NCBI GenBank assembly: GCA_017504265.1
Contig: JAFVRN010000015.1
Location: forward strand, 103,210-167,209
Length of the DNA stretch: 64,000 nucleotides
From: Alistipes sp.
GTDB taxonomy: Bacteria > Bacteroidota > Bacteroidia > Bacteroidales > Rikenellaceae
Direction of reading: 5' to 3'
Shown here: positions 1 to 8,410 of the stretch, piece after piece
Position numbering within the stretch: position 1 is the first letter of the stretch
Layout: each line of letters starts with the position of its first letter
Program-made: the position numbers and the translations under genes
Notes under the pieces: generated by a model
The model's database searches: none
What the model saw: only the letters and a program-made list of their open reading frames with translations
Told to the model about the DNA's origin: nothing

Positions 1-1
1 T

Positions 2-796
2 TTTGGCAAGTTTTTGGGAGATGTACGCTTGCCGCTGTCAGCCCTAACTGAACAAGTGATTACAGATTATAACTCATTCCTTGTTCAGCGTGGTTTGGTG
101 CGCAATTCTGTGTCGTTCTATATGCGGGTGCTTCGAGCTATATATAACAAGGCTGTAAGACAAAAACTCATCGAGCAGCAGCACCCATTTACAGAGGTAT
201 ATACGGGCATTGACCGTACACGCAAGCGTGCTGTGTCTGAATCAATTATAGTACAACTACATCGTTTGGAGTTGGAAACAGGAACTCCGCTTGCCTTATG
301 TCGTGATATATTTATTTTTAGCTACTGCACTCGCGGAATGGCATTCGTAGATATTGCCTACCTCAAAAAGTCAAACTTACAAAATGGAATGATTTGTTAC
401 GCTCGCCGCAAGACCGGGCAACTATTGAGTGTGCGAATTGAGCCGAGCATTCAGCGCATAATGGACCGCTATGCAGACACAGATTCGCCTTATGTATTCC
501 CAATTTTGAACTCGCTTGACGCCAACGAAGCATACGAGCAATATCAGGTTGCCTTAAACACTCATAACCGCTTACTCGGCAGATTATCAGAGATGTTGGG
601 GTGCGGTTGCAAATTGACCTCCTACACTTCACGCCACAGCTGGGCAACAGCAGCACGAAACCACAATGTACCAATTTCGGTCATCAGCCAAGGTATGGGT
701 CACACCTCAGAACAGACCACGCAGATTTATCTAACAATGTTAGAAAATTCGGTAATTGACGATGCAAATAAGGGGATAATCAGTGATTTGGGTTAA
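2..796 (+). CDS. Tyrosine recombinase/integrase, 5' partial
   Basis: The frame is open to the window edge, so about 100-130 N-terminal residues are missing; 265 codons are visible. The visible part has the SAM-like core-binding region (NSFLVQRGLVRNSVSFYMR) and the catalytic domain of Bacteroidetes site-specific recombinases. Catalytic Arg lies in YCTRGMAF, Lys in RRKTG, box II is SYTSRHSWA, then GMGH and the nucleophile Tyr in TQIYL. Box II has Tyr where the classical HxLR motif has His, which is usual in this Bacteroides subfamily. It reads into the accessory cluster and sits beside two inverted palindromic sites, so it could move the island or invert a short segment. The family call is firm; the role is inference. 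Confidence 0.9.
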   Translation, partial: FGKFLGDVRLPLSALTEQVITDYNSFLVQRGLVRNSVSFYMRVLRAIYNKAVRQKLIEQQHPFTEVYTGIDRTRKRAVSESIIVQLHRLELETGTPLALCRDIFIFSYCTRGMAFVDIAYLKKSNLQNGMICYARRKTGQLLSVRIEPSIQRIMDRYADTDSPYVFPILNSLDANEAYEQYQVALNTHNRLLGRLSEMLGCGCKLTSYTSRHSWATAARNHNVPISVISQGMGHTSEQTTQIYLTMLENSVIDDANKGIISDLG

Positions 797-797
797 G

Positions 798-814
798 AGT
801 TCTATCAAAGAACT
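798..814. repeat. Palindromic site A (arm-spacer-arm), possible recombinase or regulator site
   Basis: AGTTCT-ATCAA-AGAACT is a 6-bp inverted repeat with a 5-nt asymmetric spacer, directly after the integrase stop. Its 15-nt core GTTCTATCAAAGAAC recurs in opposite orientation at 997-1011. The intergenic stretch 797-1107 otherwise holds only AT-rich sequence with a possible -7 box TATATTTG at 975-982, which has no good -33 partner. Confidence 0.5.
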
Positions 815-994
815 ATGGTTATTCTCAAAGTGGTTTATAAGCATTGTGTTCGTAACTTATTTGATATTTGTGTTTTAAAACATTTTTCACCGAACGTAGA
901 GTTTACATCTTAATAGTTAAACTATTTTGAAAAAATAATTGGCCTAAATGTGTAATATATTGAAATTTTTGTTATATATTTGTGTATCTGTAAA

Positions 995-1013
995 GTGTTC
1001 TTTGATAGAACAC
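995..1013. repeat. Palindromic site B, inverted copy of site A
   Basis: GTGTTCT-TTGAT-AGAACAC has 7-bp arms and a 5-nt spacer. The spacer TTGAT is the reverse complement of the site A spacer ATCAA, so the two sites face each other. That is the arrangement tyrosine recombinases need for inversion. The site also contains a TTGATAGA word (1002-1009) that recurs upstream of other genes in the cluster. Confidence 0.5.
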
Positions 1014-1107
1014 GGCAAAATTTAAGAAAAAAGTTATGTGCAGATTGATAGATTGATTTAGTCAATACTTTCTTTCTAGTATGACAACAAAATAAAAGAT
1101 AAGTAAT

Positions 1108-1278
1108 ATGAACAGTGTAAAGGAAACACGAGGACTTAAGTGTCCTAATCATGAGTATGTGAGAGATAATTATCACTTCACATATCAGCCGGCTTATCCT
1201 GGTGCGGGGCCTTTAAGTAGCACACGCTGCATTAAGTGTGGATATACAATGTCGTTACATAAGGTACAAAAACAATAA
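1108..1278 (+). CDS. 56-aa small zinc-binding-type protein, copy 1
   Basis: This short ORF starts at ATG 1108. It carries C12-x2-H15 (CPNH) and C41-x2-C44 (CIKC) pairs, the usual spacing of a single zinc ribbon or finger, around a central aromatic stretch. A second gene of exactly the same length and about 75% identical lies at 20794-20964. It shares RGLKCPNH, RDNYHF, AYPGA and PLSSTRCIKCGYTMSLHK, which shows this is a real, selected coding sequence. The two copies sit near opposite ends of the cluster. The function is unknown; zinc binding is inferred from the Cys/His pattern. Confidence 0.75.
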   Translation: MNSVKETRGLKCPNHEYVRDNYHFTYQPAYPGAGPLSSTRCIKCGYTMSLHKVQKQ

Positions 1279-1288
1279 TAGTATAATT

Positions 1289-2278
1289 ATGCCAACATTT
1301 ACAAGCACAAAAAAAAATAAGGATCAGTCTGATGATAGTCAACCCAGACCGTCTTTATTCAGTAAGAATGAAGATGAAAAAGCTGATTCTAGAAAGTTTA
1401 TTGAAGATACCCCAAAATGGGAATTAGAACAAATCATACTTAGTGATAAGGTTCGTGAGACCATTTTAGATGTCATCACATTTTGTGAGAACAAAGATCG
1501 ACTCATTGATGAATGGGGACTTAATAATTTTCTCAAGGGGAATTCATCTATAGGAATAAACCTTTATGGTGAACCTGGAACGGGCAAGAGTATTACCGCT
1601 GAAGCAATTGCTAATGCTCTTGGGAAGAAAATTATACGAGTGGATTATTCTGAATTGCAAGACAGCAAATGGGGACAAACAGAAAAAAACCTATCTCGGT
1701 TATTCAAGACGGCAGAAGAAAATGGCAGCATAATTTTCCTTGATGAGGCTGATGGCCTTCTTGGAAAGAGGTCTACTGATAAGCCAAGTTCAGATGCTTC
1801 TAATGAGATTAAATCACATCTTTTGACATTGGTGGATAGATCGAATGTTATAGTGATATATGCGACAAATCTGTTTAAGAATTTTGATAGAGCTTTCTTC
1901 AGAAGGATTCTATATCATATTAAATATCCTATACCTACTAAAGAAGAACTTGTTGAATTATGGAAGTTTCATCTTGGAGACACAGAGTTTCTGCAAAGAA
2001 TGAACTTGTCGTCAATAAAAGAAATTCCTAAAGATGTAAATAATTTTTCGTATGAAACTATATCTGAACATTCGCTAGGCCTAGCTGGTGGGGATATAAA
2101 AAATATCACTCTCAAGTTGTGCGTTAAATTGTGTTCCGCAAAGTATAAAACTTTAACCAATGATGTGGTAATTGCTGAAATAGAATCATATCTTGAGTCA
2201 TTAGAAGACAGCAAGGGCTCAGAGTGTGTGTCAGAAGAAGATATTCCAGAAAGTGTTAAAAGAGAATTAAAACAATAA
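1289..2278 (+). CDS. AAA+ ATPase (SpoVK/Cdc48-like, single domain)
   Basis: 329 aa from ATG 1289. An upstream in-frame extension to 1238 would overlap the small zinc gene and is not preferred. A charged N-terminal ~45 residues precede one AAA module: Walker A GEPGTGKS (about 94-101), Walker B IIFLDEAD (about 148-155), sensor 1 IYATN, arginine finger region FDRAFFRRI, and sensor 2 SLGLAGGDIKN. No protease or membrane domain is visible, so it probably remodels a partner protein. It is followed 26 bp later by a small membrane protein and leads the first gene group of the cluster. The AAA call is firm; the substrate is unknown. Confidence 0.9.
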   Translation: MPTFTSTKKNKDQSDDSQPRPSLFSKNEDEKADSRKFIEDTPKWELEQIILSDKVRETILDVITFCENKDRLIDEWGLNNFLKGNSSIGINLYGEPGTGKSITAEAIANALGKKIIRVDYSELQDSKWGQTEKNLSRLFKTAEENGSIIFLDEADGLLGKRSTDKPSSDASNEIKSHLLTLVDRSNVIVIYATNLFKNFDRAFFRRILYHIKYPIPTKEELVELWKFHLGDTEFLQRMNLSSIKEIPKDVNNFSYETISEHSLGLAGGDIKNITLKLCVKLCSAKYKTLTNDVVIAEIESYLESLEDSKGSECVSEEDIPESVKRELKQ

Positions 2279-2304
2279 TAATTAACAAAAAAAACAATTA
2301 AACT

Positions 2305-2640
2305 ATGGTATGGTTATTTGGATGGGTAGCTGTTTTGCTACTTGGAGCAGCTCTTGCTGCCTTTTGGGAAGATGTGAAAAATTGGGCGAATGAAATTATT
2401 GATGACATCAAAAGTTTCGCTCAAAAAGCAATGGTATATGTTCAGCGTATACCTGGTGCAGTTAAAGAATTCGTTTACTACTTTGTCAACGGTAAGGTTA
2501 GAGTAAGAGAAACACCGATAGATAGATCTCTTACTGACGAAGAAATTGATAAGATGGTGGAAAAAGGTTTCTTGACGCGGGAGCAGGGCGAAGCAATGAA
2601 ACGTGATAAAGATGTAGAGATTGGTCGTTGGAATAAATAA
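2305..2640 (+). CDS. Small membrane-anchored protein of unknown function
   Basis: 111 aa. An N-terminal hydrophobic segment (residues 2-20, VWLFGWVAVLLLGAALAAF) is followed by an amphipathic region and a charged soluble tail with SLTDEEIDKMVEKGFLTREQ, which looks like a short helical hairpin. No family is recognised. It lies 26 bp after the AAA ATPase gene and 12 bp before the next, so it is probably co-transcribed and could tether that ATPase at the membrane (inference). Confidence 0.7.
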   Translation: MVWLFGWVAVLLLGAALAAFWEDVKNWANEIIDDIKSFAQKAMVYVQRIPGAVKEFVYYFVNGKVRVRETPIDRSLTDEEIDKMVEKGFLTREQGEAMKRDKDVEIGRWNK

Positions 2641-2652
2641 AAATGTTGAGCT

Positions 2653-3297
2653 ATGCAATTTAATAATAATAAGGGAAAGGATACAAGACCTTTCTCATCG
2701 AAAGATGAGACGGGCAGTTTCAGTTTTTCTGAGGCTATCAAACAGCAGGTGTTTTTCAACTCTCGAAAATCTATTTTTGATTATATTGAAAGCCGTGGTC
2801 ATATAAATAGTGCTGTTTTGAATGTGACTTTTACCAAAGGTCAAAAAGGACTTTTTTCAAAAATTTTCACACCTTATCATGTATCATGTTCATTATTTTA
2901 CAAATTGGACAATGGGGATGTCCGTGTTTCAGAGAACTTCTTTGAAAAGGACTACTCAAGCGAAGGTTCATTAATTCCAAAATATATTATTGAGGTGCTT
3001 CAAACCGAAGATACATTTAATATTAATATGGATTCTAATGATCTGCAAACTATATATGACGAGATAAGTAATGAAATAGATGACACTGCGACTTATGAAT
3101 CAATTCGTTCGCTATGTAAAAAGAAAGGAGTTAGTAGAATTATAATGATAGATAGAGTCTTTTACACTCGTATCGAATGTTATAATTCAGATAACGAGAT
3201 GTTGGGAACAATACATGTTGGAGTGTTGACTGGTGTGCCAGAAGAATTCGTAAAAACATTATATCCTGGAGGTCAAGTTGAACATGTTCTTCAGTAA
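2653..3297 (+). CDS. Protein of unknown function (214 aa)
   Basis: A soluble-looking acidic protein with alternating hydrophobic and polar strands (AVLNVTFTKGQ, YHVSCSLFYKL) in the first half and a helical middle. No signal peptide, membrane segment or recognised motif is seen. It starts 12 bp after the small membrane protein gene. A hairpin follows it at 3316-3356, so it may close the first transcription unit. Confidence 0.7.
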   Translation: MQFNNNKGKDTRPFSSKDETGSFSFSEAIKQQVFFNSRKSIFDYIESRGHINSAVLNVTFTKGQKGLFSKIFTPYHVSCSLFYKLDNGDVRVSENFFEKDYSSEGSLIPKYIIEVLQTEDTFNINMDSNDLQTIYDEISNEIDDTATYESIRSLCKKKGVSRIIMIDRVFYTRIECYNSDNEMLGTIHVGVLTGVPEEFVKTLYPGGQVEHVLQ

Positions 3298-3315
3298 CGA
3301 TTAAAATAACTATTT

Positions 3316-3356
3316 TGAGGTTGACTATGCATCTTATAGATGTAAAGTCAACCTCA
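3316..3356 (+). terminator. Hairpin between two gene groups (terminator or attenuator)
   Basis: Perfect 11-bp inverted repeat TGAGGTTGACT (3316-3326) / AGTCAACCTCA (3346-3356) with a 19-nt loop. The sequence after it is T-rich but interrupted (ATTTGTATTT), so a strong intrinsic terminator is not certain. Its position favours ATG 3390 as the start of the next gene. Confidence 0.5.
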
Positions 3357-3389
3357 TTTGTATTTACACAACTTATACGATATTTAACG

Positions 3390-5186
3390 ATGCAGCCTAA
3401 AAACTTTATAGAAATCGCAGACTTTCTGAGAATAGATTCGATAAAAAAAGACATCAATTCATTATCGCCAAATGATAACGCAGAATTGTTTATTCCACTA
3501 GTTGGCGAGTTTAATGCAGGAAAGACATCATTGCTAAATGCATTGTTAGAGTCTTGCCAGTTGCCGTGTTCTAATATACCAACTACATCTACAATTTTTC
3601 AGATTAGATTCGGAAATGTAGAGCCTTCTGCGAAACTTATAAGAAGCACTGGTGAAGAGGTTGAGATTCTAGATATGCAAGAATTATCTAAGAATGAAAC
3701 ATACGATAATGTGGCGATGGTCTACATCAACGATACCTCTACATTAGTTCCTTCAAATATCGTATTAGTTGATAGCCCAGGTATATCATCAAACTTTATT
3801 GAACATACTCGTGCAATAGCTGATTTCATTCCTCATGCAGATGCTTTATTTGTTCTCGTTGACGCAAATACTGGAGGTATAACTCAGTCTCTGAAAGATT
3901 TCTTGAGGGTTTCAAAGGTTGTGGAGAAACCGAATTATCTAATTTTTACAAAGGCAGCCTTGCTGTCGCCAGAGTCAGTATGTTCAATAAAGAAAGCAAG
4001 CATTGCTCAAAACCAGTTCAATGAGGTTATATCTGTAGACGCATGCACAGGGAAATTGGATGAATTTTACGGTTTAATCTCAAAAGTCATTGAACAAAAG
4101 GATTCAATAATAGAAAATAGCAAAAATGCCAAGCTTGATTCAATTCGCCTGCAATTGGTTGAGTACCTAAAAGATTATATCCAAGCTTTAGATTCCGAAG
4201 AGATTCATGCTCCATCGAGTATAGAGGCCGACTTAGAGCTGCTGAATGAAAATGTCAAGTGGGTACTTGGCGAAACTTCAAAAAGCACCAAAGCAACGGA
4301 GAAAGACATAATAGATGAATTTTCGTCTGAGATTTCAGCAAAGTTAGACCTTATCGTCCAGAAAAAAAGGGGAGATTATAACCTTGCTGCGAAAAACTCA
4401 ATCGATGACGCTGCAAGATTCGTCTTTAACAAGTATAAGCAAAATATTCAAACAAGATTAAAGAATCTCCGCAGGACAATATCTAATTGGGAAGATTCCG
4501 ATGAGTTGGTGTATTTAGTGAATGAAATATCAAAAATAGACATTTCAAAAATATCATCACCAGATTTGTTATTTGACCTTGATTTGAATTCCATAGGTCA
4601 TGAGCATGATGGGACAATATCTAAAGGTGTAAAACTTCTTGCGGCAGCAGGAGTTGCAGTTGCGGCTGTATATACTGGCGGAGCTGCGGCTGGACCAGTA
4701 TTGGCAAATATCGATACGATTGCAGATGTTGCTGACACTGTATCTGATATTGCAAGTATTCAATCAAACAGAGATACGGTTGACAAGATCTCGCGCACTG
4801 TAACAAAAGCCAAAGGTTTCTTTGAAAAGGCAACAAATGAGTACAATAGCATAGAAGAAGAGAATTTGCGCTATGGTAATCAATTTGGGTCAGACAGAGG
4901 TATTGTTGAGACGATAGTTGGTAATGTTACCGAATCTTTGAGTCGTCCCCAGAGAGTGCGTGCCATAAATGAGTATGTTGAAACAGTATTGATTCCATCG
5001 TTTAAAAGACAAATTGCTCAGATTCGCGAAACTACGCTGCAATCCATAGAGACAATTATGTTAGATAAAGCGAATGAATTGGTAAACAACAAAAAGAAGT
5101 TGCTGCAATCTGCAAAAGAACAATGGGAGGAACGTTCTACAAATAAAGCAAAAGCACAAGAATATCTAATCGAATTAACAGCATAG
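3390..5186 (+). CDS. Dynamin-like GTPase 1
   Basis: 598 aa from ATG 3390; starts further upstream would lie inside the preceding hairpin. G1 is GEFNAGKTS (about 39-47), a G2 threonine lies in IPTTST, and G3 is DSPG (about 128-131). The G4 position reads TKAA instead of N/TKxD, so guanine specificity may be altered. A long helical region follows, with an Ala/Gly-rich hydrophobic stretch at about 412-440 (LLAAAGVAVAAVYTGGAA) that could be a membrane paddle, then a C-terminal coiled coil. This is the layout of bacterial dynamin-like proteins, which bind and reshape membranes. It is the first of five abutting genes encoding two more such GTPases and two membrane coiled-coil proteins. Family call strong; function inferred. 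Confidence 0.85.
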   Translation: MQPKNFIEIADFLRIDSIKKDINSLSPNDNAELFIPLVGEFNAGKTSLLNALLESCQLPCSNIPTTSTIFQIRFGNVEPSAKLIRSTGEEVEILDMQELSKNETYDNVAMVYINDTSTLVPSNIVLVDSPGISSNFIEHTRAIADFIPHADALFVLVDANTGGITQSLKDFLRVSKVVEKPNYLIFTKAALLSPESVCSIKKASIAQNQFNEVISVDACTGKLDEFYGLISKVIEQKDSIIENSKNAKLDSIRLQLVEYLKDYIQALDSEEIHAPSSIEADLELLNENVKWVLGETSKSTKATEKDIIDEFSSEISAKLDLIVQKKRGDYNLAAKNSIDDAARFVFNKYKQNIQTRLKNLRRTISNWEDSDELVYLVNEISKIDISKISSPDLLFDLDLNSIGHEHDGTISKGVKLLAAAGVAVAAVYTGGAAAGPVLANIDTIADVADTVSDIASIQSNRDTVDKISRTVTKAKGFFEKATNEYNSIEEENLRYGNQFGSDRGIVETIVGNVTESLSRPQRVRAINEYVETVLIPSFKRQIAQIRETTLQSIETIMLDKANELVNNKKKLLQSAKEQWEERSTNKAKAQEYLIELTA

Positions 5187-5188
5187 TT

Positions 5189-5485
5189 ATGGAAAAATAT
5201 ATAGTAGGGGCCGTCGTAGGTACAGTTGTAACCGCAATTGTATGTTCACTTATCAAGCGACCTAATAGCAGTCTTAATAATTGCAAGCTTGAGAATGAAC
5301 AGCTAAAATCAAAGATAGTTAAACAAGAAAAGGAGAACGAGTACTTGAAGGGTGAAGTTGATAGGCAAAAAAGAAGTCTTCGTTCGGAACAAGAAAGGTA
5401 TGACATTCTTAGGGATAAACATGAAACGGTTCAATCGGAGAATCTCAAGCTGAAAAAAATGATAAGTAAAATGCAATCTGAATAA
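5189..5485 (+). CDS. Membrane-anchored coiled-coil protein (98 aa)
   Basis: Residues 4-21 form an N-terminal membrane anchor (YIVGAVVGTVVTAIVCSL). From about residue 30 to the end it is a continuous charged coiled coil (ENEQLKSKIVKQEKENEYLK). It starts 2 bp after GTPase 1 stops and ends 2 bp before the next gene, so translational coupling is likely. A structural or adaptor role for the neighbouring dynamin-like GTPases is inferred from this context. Confidence 0.75.
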   Translation: MEKYIVGAVVGTVVTAIVCSLIKRPNSSLNNCKLENEQLKSKIVKQEKENEYLKGEVDRQKRSLRSEQERYDILRDKHETVQSENLKLKKMISKMQSE

Positions 5486-5487
5486 TT

Positions 5488-6711
5488 ATGGCATCCACAA
5501 ATACCGCTGGTTTAGAGCTTGCTTTTAACGAACTAATAGATGAGTTATCCAAGGTTCGTGATTTGGTGTCTCTCGCAGAATCATATAGAGACAAAGCAGA
5601 CATTGTAAGTTCCTCATTAGAGAGATTTCTAACTATCGCCAATCAGAAATGTGAAAGATTGGAAGAAACGGTATTTAATGAGAATGCTAATATATCTGAG
5701 ATAATAAATAATATTAACACATTGCAATCTTCAATTAATTCACAGATTGAGTCAGTGAACTCAGAAATTGCGAGCTCGGTGTTAAGTATCAAAGAACTGC
5801 TTTCGCTATATAATGAGCGAATTGGTGGTATTAGCCAAGTAATAACTAGCAACCATAGTGAAAGCCTTGATAAGGTAAAAGAACTTTCAGAATTATTAAT
5901 ACAACATCAATCTACCTGTCTAGAGAATATTGTTGCTACAATAGGTTCTGTAAAGACTCACATGTCTAATATTAAAGACATTCTATCCCCAACTATTGAA
6001 GATTGTAAAAAGACTATAATAGAAACCGCGACTAATGTTTTATCAAAATTAGACACAAGTTCAAGTGACTTGTCAAAAAACATTGATGAGTCTAAGATGG
6101 AATTATTTAATCGTCTGTCAGAAGCGAGTAGTTCCATCTCTGTTACTCTTGAAAATGTAATTGCAGATTTATCTCATTCTAAAGAAGAAATTATACAATC
6201 GGTTGGTAATGTAAACACTCAATTAAGCAAAGATATAACATCATTGTCCGAATTGGTTAAGTTCCAAGAACAATCAATTAAAAGGAACAATGAAGGTATT
6301 TCTTCCGCTGTCGAATTAATTAAAGAATCGATAAAGAGTATATCAAATTCCCGTGATATATTAATGAACGAGATTTCAATACGCTCTGACAAACTAATCG
6401 ATTTGTTTAATAAGCAGTCTGGGAGTATTGCCTCTACGAAAGAATTGATAACTCAACATATCAACTCTGTTCAGAAAGATTTTCGGGATCAAAATTCGCA
6501 GTTAAAAGAATATCTAACCAGTGAAATTAAAAATCTACATACGACCCACAATGGTATAAACAATAATATTAGTAACCTTGAGGAAAAACTTCTTGATAGT
6601 TTGGCCCAATTATCAGAAAAGATTGATCAGAACAATAAGGCAAATAAAATTCTTTTAACAATTATTATTGTTCTATTGTCAATTTATATTCTATGCTCAA
6701 TATGTCTGTAA
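5488..6711 (+). CDS. Long coiled-coil protein with C-terminal membrane anchor
   Basis: 407 aa, almost entirely helical and Ser/Asn/Glu-rich with repeated heptad-like spacing, reminiscent of apolipoprotein- or methyl-accepting-type coiled coils. The last ~20 residues (ILLTIIIVLLSIYILCSICL) form a tail anchor. With the preceding 98-aa protein it gives two oppositely anchored coiled-coil partners between GTPases 1 and 2. No enzymatic motif is seen. A scaffold or tether that positions the GTPases at the membrane is a reasonable inference. Confidence 0.75.
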   Translation: MASTNTAGLELAFNELIDELSKVRDLVSLAESYRDKADIVSSSLERFLTIANQKCERLEETVFNENANISEIINNINTLQSSINSQIESVNSEIASSVLSIKELLSLYNERIGGISQVITSNHSESLDKVKELSELLIQHQSTCLENIVATIGSVKTHMSNIKDILSPTIEDCKKTIIETATNVLSKLDTSSSDLSKNIDESKMELFNRLSEASSSISVTLENVIADLSHSKEEIIQSVGNVNTQLSKDITSLSELVKFQEQSIKRNNEGISSAVELIKESIKSISNSRDILMNEISIRSDKLIDLFNKQSGSIASTKELITQHINSVQKDFRDQNSQLKEYLTSEIKNLHTTHNGINNNISNLEEKLLDSLAQLSEKIDQNNKANKILLTIIIVLLSIYILCSICL

Positions 6712-6712
6712 T

Positions 6713-8410
6713 ATGGATGATTTAAGGAATAATCCCGCGCCAGAGTGGGTACAAAATATAAAGACAGCTTTTGCAAATTTAATTGTGAAAGTCAAGGAGC
6801 ATGATGACTTTGTTACAACGATTGAACAATCGGATAAAGCTCTGCTGTCCCAACAAAACGAGGAACTCCTGAAAAGAAATAAGCGAGCAGAAAGGGATAT
6901 AGAGGATTTACAAATTGAATTGGAAGAAATTGAAGAAGAAACTAGAGCTAAAGAGAAAAAGGCTCAGAAGCAGATATTAGATAGTATAAAGCAACAAGAA
7001 CTAACTCAAGAAGAACTTTTAGCAAGCCAGAGACAGTGCGCAGAAAAGGAGAATAGCCTTAAGGACTTGACGAGGTCAATGAATTTTATGCGAGAAATAC
7101 TTTCTGCCAAAGTAGCATCTGATAGCGGCACCAAAACTCTTTATAAAAGAATTGAAGATTTAGCAGAATTTATCTCGATAGATTTATTTGATTCTATTAA
7201 GCATCTTAGAGTATTAAAACTGATTAACACTACAATTGACGATAGATTTTTTAAAGAATGGTTAAGCCGATGGATTGTCAATGAAAGGAAAAATTGGATT
7301 AAAAACAAAACTACAATTGCTTTTGTCGGTGAATTTTCATCCGGAAAGACTTCAATAATTAACCTAATTCTCACTAATGGACATAAGGGTAAGAACCTTT
7401 TGTCTGTGGATAACTCTGTAACCACTGCAATTCCTACTTATATCTCTAATGCGTCCGAAGAGAAATACAGATTTTTTTCCTCAGATGAAAAACTTAAAGA
7501 AATAAGTAAAGAAACATTTTATAGTATTGATAAAAAAGTCATTGACAGAATTGGTTCCTTATCATCTCTTGTCAAATACTTTGTTATGACATATAATAAT
7601 CCGGGACTTACCGCAATAAGCATTTTGGATACTCCTGGATTTAGTTCTAATGATGAAGAAGATGGCAGAAGAACCATTAGTGTGATTAATGAATGTGATG
7701 CTTTGTTTTGGGTTATAGATGTAAATGCGGGAGAGATTTCTGCGTCATCGGTAAAGACGCTAAGGGAACATCTGAAAAAAGACTTATACATTATTCTCAA
7801 CAAGATTGATACAAAGTCTATACAAAGCGTTAATGATGTCAAAAAAAAAGTTGAAAACACTCTGAAGGATAATAACATAAAATATAAGGAAGTAATCCTA
7901 TTTTCAAAAGAGACTTCTGACATTAAGGATATTCTAAACATAGTAAAAGCTATTGAACACAACGATGATCAAGATGCATTTTTACTTAACATTATAGCTG
8001 AATTAGATAGAATCATAGGAGAGTTAGAAACGAAAGTATTTGAATTGCAGGAACAACTTAACGAAAAGAATATCGAACTAATTAAAATTCGTGGAAATTT
8101 TGAGAATGCTCTTACCTTTATTAGTGACGCAAGTGAGGACACTTCCGATTTGCCCACATTGAAGGAAAGATTTTTCGGTTCTGATTACTATAAGATGACA
8201 AAAGAGCAATATAAATCTTTTAGCAATCATTTAACAACAATACAAAAATACGTTGATATTGCTAACGATTTATTTGATAAGATGAGTCATAACGAGACTG
8301 CAAAAGAGTCGTATAATAGCCAATATGTGAGAGCTAATAATATTTTACAAAAACTGAAGGATTCTAGAAAAGATATTGTTACACAGATAAATAATTTATA
8401 CAATGAGTAA
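6713..8410 (+). CDS. Dynamin-like GTPase 2 with N-terminal coiled coil
   Basis: 565 aa from ATG 6713, 1 bp after the previous stop; an upstream in-frame start at 6668 would overlap that gene. An N-terminal charged coiled coil (about 45-130) precedes the GTPase domain: G1 GEFSSGKTS (about 206-214), switch-type TTAIPT, G3 DTPG (about 306-309), G4 NKID (about 363-366). The C-terminal half is helical with another coiled coil. No clear hydrophobic paddle is seen, so it may act as a partner for GTPase 1 or 3, as in known paired bacterial dynamin-like proteins. Its 3' end overlaps the next gene by 8 bp. Confidence 0.88.
   Translation: MDDLRNNPAPEWVQNIKTAFANLIVKVKEHDDFVTTIEQSDKALLSQQNEELLKRNKRAERDIEDLQIELEEIEEETRAKEKKAQKQILDSIKQQELTQEELLASQRQCAEKENSLKDLTRSMNFMREILSAKVASDSGTKTLYKRIEDLAEFISIDLFDSIKHLRVLKLINTTIDDRFFKEWLSRWIVNERKNWIKNKTTIAFVGEFSSGKTSIINLILTNGHKGKNLLSVDNSVTTAIPTYISNASEEKYRFFSSDEKLKEISKETFYSIDKKVIDRIGSLSSLVKYFVMTYNNPGLTAISILDTPGFSSNDEEDGRRTISVINECDALFWVIDVNAGEISASSVKTLREHLKKDLYIILNKIDTKSIQSVNDVKKKVENTLKDNNIKYKEVILFSKETSDIKDILNIVKAIEHNDDQDAFLLNIIAELDRIIGELETKVFELQEQLNEKNIELIKIRGNFENALTFISDASEDTSDLPTLKERFFGSDYYKMTKEQYKSFSNHLTTIQKYVDIANDLFDKMSHNETAKESYNSQYVRANNILQKLKDSRKDIVTQINNLYNE

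Noticed and set aside
1238-2278. Longer AAA ATPase starting at 1238
   Set aside because: The extra 17 codons overlap the 56-aa zinc gene and show no relation to AAA proteins; ATG 1289 is preferred.
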